Below are positions 63,367 to 64,000 of a DNA stretch of 64,000 nucleotides, in pieces; position 1 is the first letter of the stretch, and every line of letters starts with the position of its first letter. The position numbers and the translations under genes are program-made. This stretch comes from G963677085 sp963677085 (GTDB taxonomy: Bacteria; Planctomycetota; Planctomycetia; Pirellulales; Thermoguttaceae). The stretch spans positions 5,022,001-5,086,000 of the forward strand of contig CAXXFH010000004.1 of assembly GCA_963677085.2 (NCBI GenBank), in the 5' to 3' direction. The notes below the pieces were generated by a model, which did no database searches, was not told the origin of the DNA, and saw only the letters and a program-made list of their open reading frames with translations.

Positions 63367-64000
63367 CTATCGAGTTGCCCTTCGTCGCAAAAGCGGCCAA
63401 ACCATCGCGGCAACTAGCGTTAGCAGGACCGCCGAGCCAGGCTCAGGTACCGCCAGCAGATCGCTTTGTGGCACAACACCACCGGAAAATCGCACTTCGT
63501 CGATGATGCCCAAGAAGGAATTCAGGCCGTTGCCCACGCGAAGCGAGGCTGTTGAGTTGTGGAGCGTCTCAACATCGTGCCCTACGCTAGCGGTGGTCAT
63601 CGTATCCGTATCGAGATCGAGGACGTAGAAGATGACTTCACGTTCGGCCGCAGTTGAAGCCTGATGAAAGGAGGCTGCCACGAAGTAGTCGTGTCCCACT
63701 GCGATGTCGATACCGGAAACGACGACTTTGCTTTCGCCACCGGTTTCGCTTACCAAAAGGAACAGGTCGTTTGCCGATCCGGAAATGCCCGCGACAGTGC
63801 CGGTACCACCGACCCCGAAAGCCCAACCACGTTGATTGCTGCCACTATCCCACTGCCCGGCGATATACTGCGTCCCACTCGTCTGTGTCTGCTTGTTGAT
63901 GTAAGCTTCCATCGTGAAATCGCCGACCGCGAACAGAGAGTCGTCGGAGTGGCCGAAAAACTGATCGGTGCCGCAAGTGGCCGCCTGGGTGTTGACCAGC
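63367..64000 (-). CDS. PEP-CTERM LamG-domain protein, partial (runs off window)
   Basis: The open frame continues without a stop to the last base of the window, so its start is missing. At least 210 C-terminal residues are present: LamG pattern TMEAYINKQTQTSGTQYIAGQWD, YFVAASFHQAST, EVIFYVLDLDTD, GIIDEVRFSGGVVPQSDLL and the sorting tail VPEPGSAVLLTLVAAMVWPLLRRR. It precedes the other PEP-CTERM gene by 39 bp, probably as one operon. Confidence 0.9.
   Translation of the reverse strand, partial: LVNTQAATCGTDQFFGHSDDSLFAVGDFTMEAYINKQTQTSGTQYIAGQWDSGSNQRGWAFGVGGTGTVAGISGSANDLFLLVSETGGESKVVVSGIDIAVGHDYFVAASFHQASTAAEREVIFYVLDLDTDTMTTASVGHDVETLHNSTASLRVGNGLNSFLGIIDEVRFSGGVVPQSDLLAVPEPGSAVLLTLVAAMVWPLLRRRATR

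Noticed and set aside
1..64000. CRISPR array
   Set aside because: All repeats found are dispersed or paired inverted repeats; none shows regular direct repeats with unique spacers, and no cas gene is present.

Overview
The window looks like chromosomal DNA of a planctomycete, probably of the Pirellulales type; no database search was possible. The reasons are the high-GC codon use, secreted proteins ending in PEP-CTERM sorting tails, a J-domain-like N-terminus (DPYLEWL...NHYSLLGL) that I associate with planctomycetes, a very large alpha-2-macroglobulin, a beta-propeller protein with CxxCH haem motifs, many secreted carbohydrate-active proteins, and intergenic spaces filled with short palindromic repeats.

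Layout. 1-3.9 kb: a minus-strand block of NUDIX hydrolase, TPR/HTH protein, IscS-type cysteine desulfurase and IscA/HesB protein, closed by a strong terminator. 3.9-12.7 kb: secreted beta-helix protein, GH97 glycosidase, sugar-phosphate isomerase-like protein, Gfo/Idh/MocA oxidoreductase and the propeller/cytochrome protein. 12.7-13.9 kb: a complete IS630-family element whose transposase needs a -1 frameshift. 14-26 kb: small DUF4870-like membrane protein, unknown secreted protein, J-domain-like membrane protein, exported methyltransferase-like protein and the 2114-residue macroglobulin. 26.6-36.7 kb: FmdB-type zinc ribbon, SppA peptidase, CehA/McbA-type PHP hydrolase, a 1480-residue SGNH esterase/DUF4091/DNRLRE protein and ribosomal protein bS18. 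37-41 kb: an ergothioneine pair (egtB-egtD) and another beta-helix protein. 41.3-48.5 kb: MoaD-like protein with an aldehyde:ferredoxin oxidoreductase, then an SbcD/SbcC-like nuclease-ATPase pair.

48.8-64 kb is a polysaccharide-use region. It holds a large secreted LamG/GH-A protein broken by two frameshifts, a tightly coupled three-gene operon (GH39-like glycosidase, alpha/alpha-toroid protein, heparinase II/III-like lyase), an SDR dehydrogenase, an RraA-family protein, a divergent AraC regulator, a second GH39-like glycosidase and two LamG PEP-CTERM proteins, the last cut by the window end. The likely logic is extracellular binding and cleavage of an acidic or branched glycan, then cytoplasmic processing of the sugars. 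The substrate is not known.

At least seven families of dispersed inverted repeats occur between genes. One supplies the last codons of two convergent genes, one appears to have received the IS630 element, and one (about 104 bp) looks like a miniature inverted-repeat element. I saw no rRNA, tRNA or CRISPR array.
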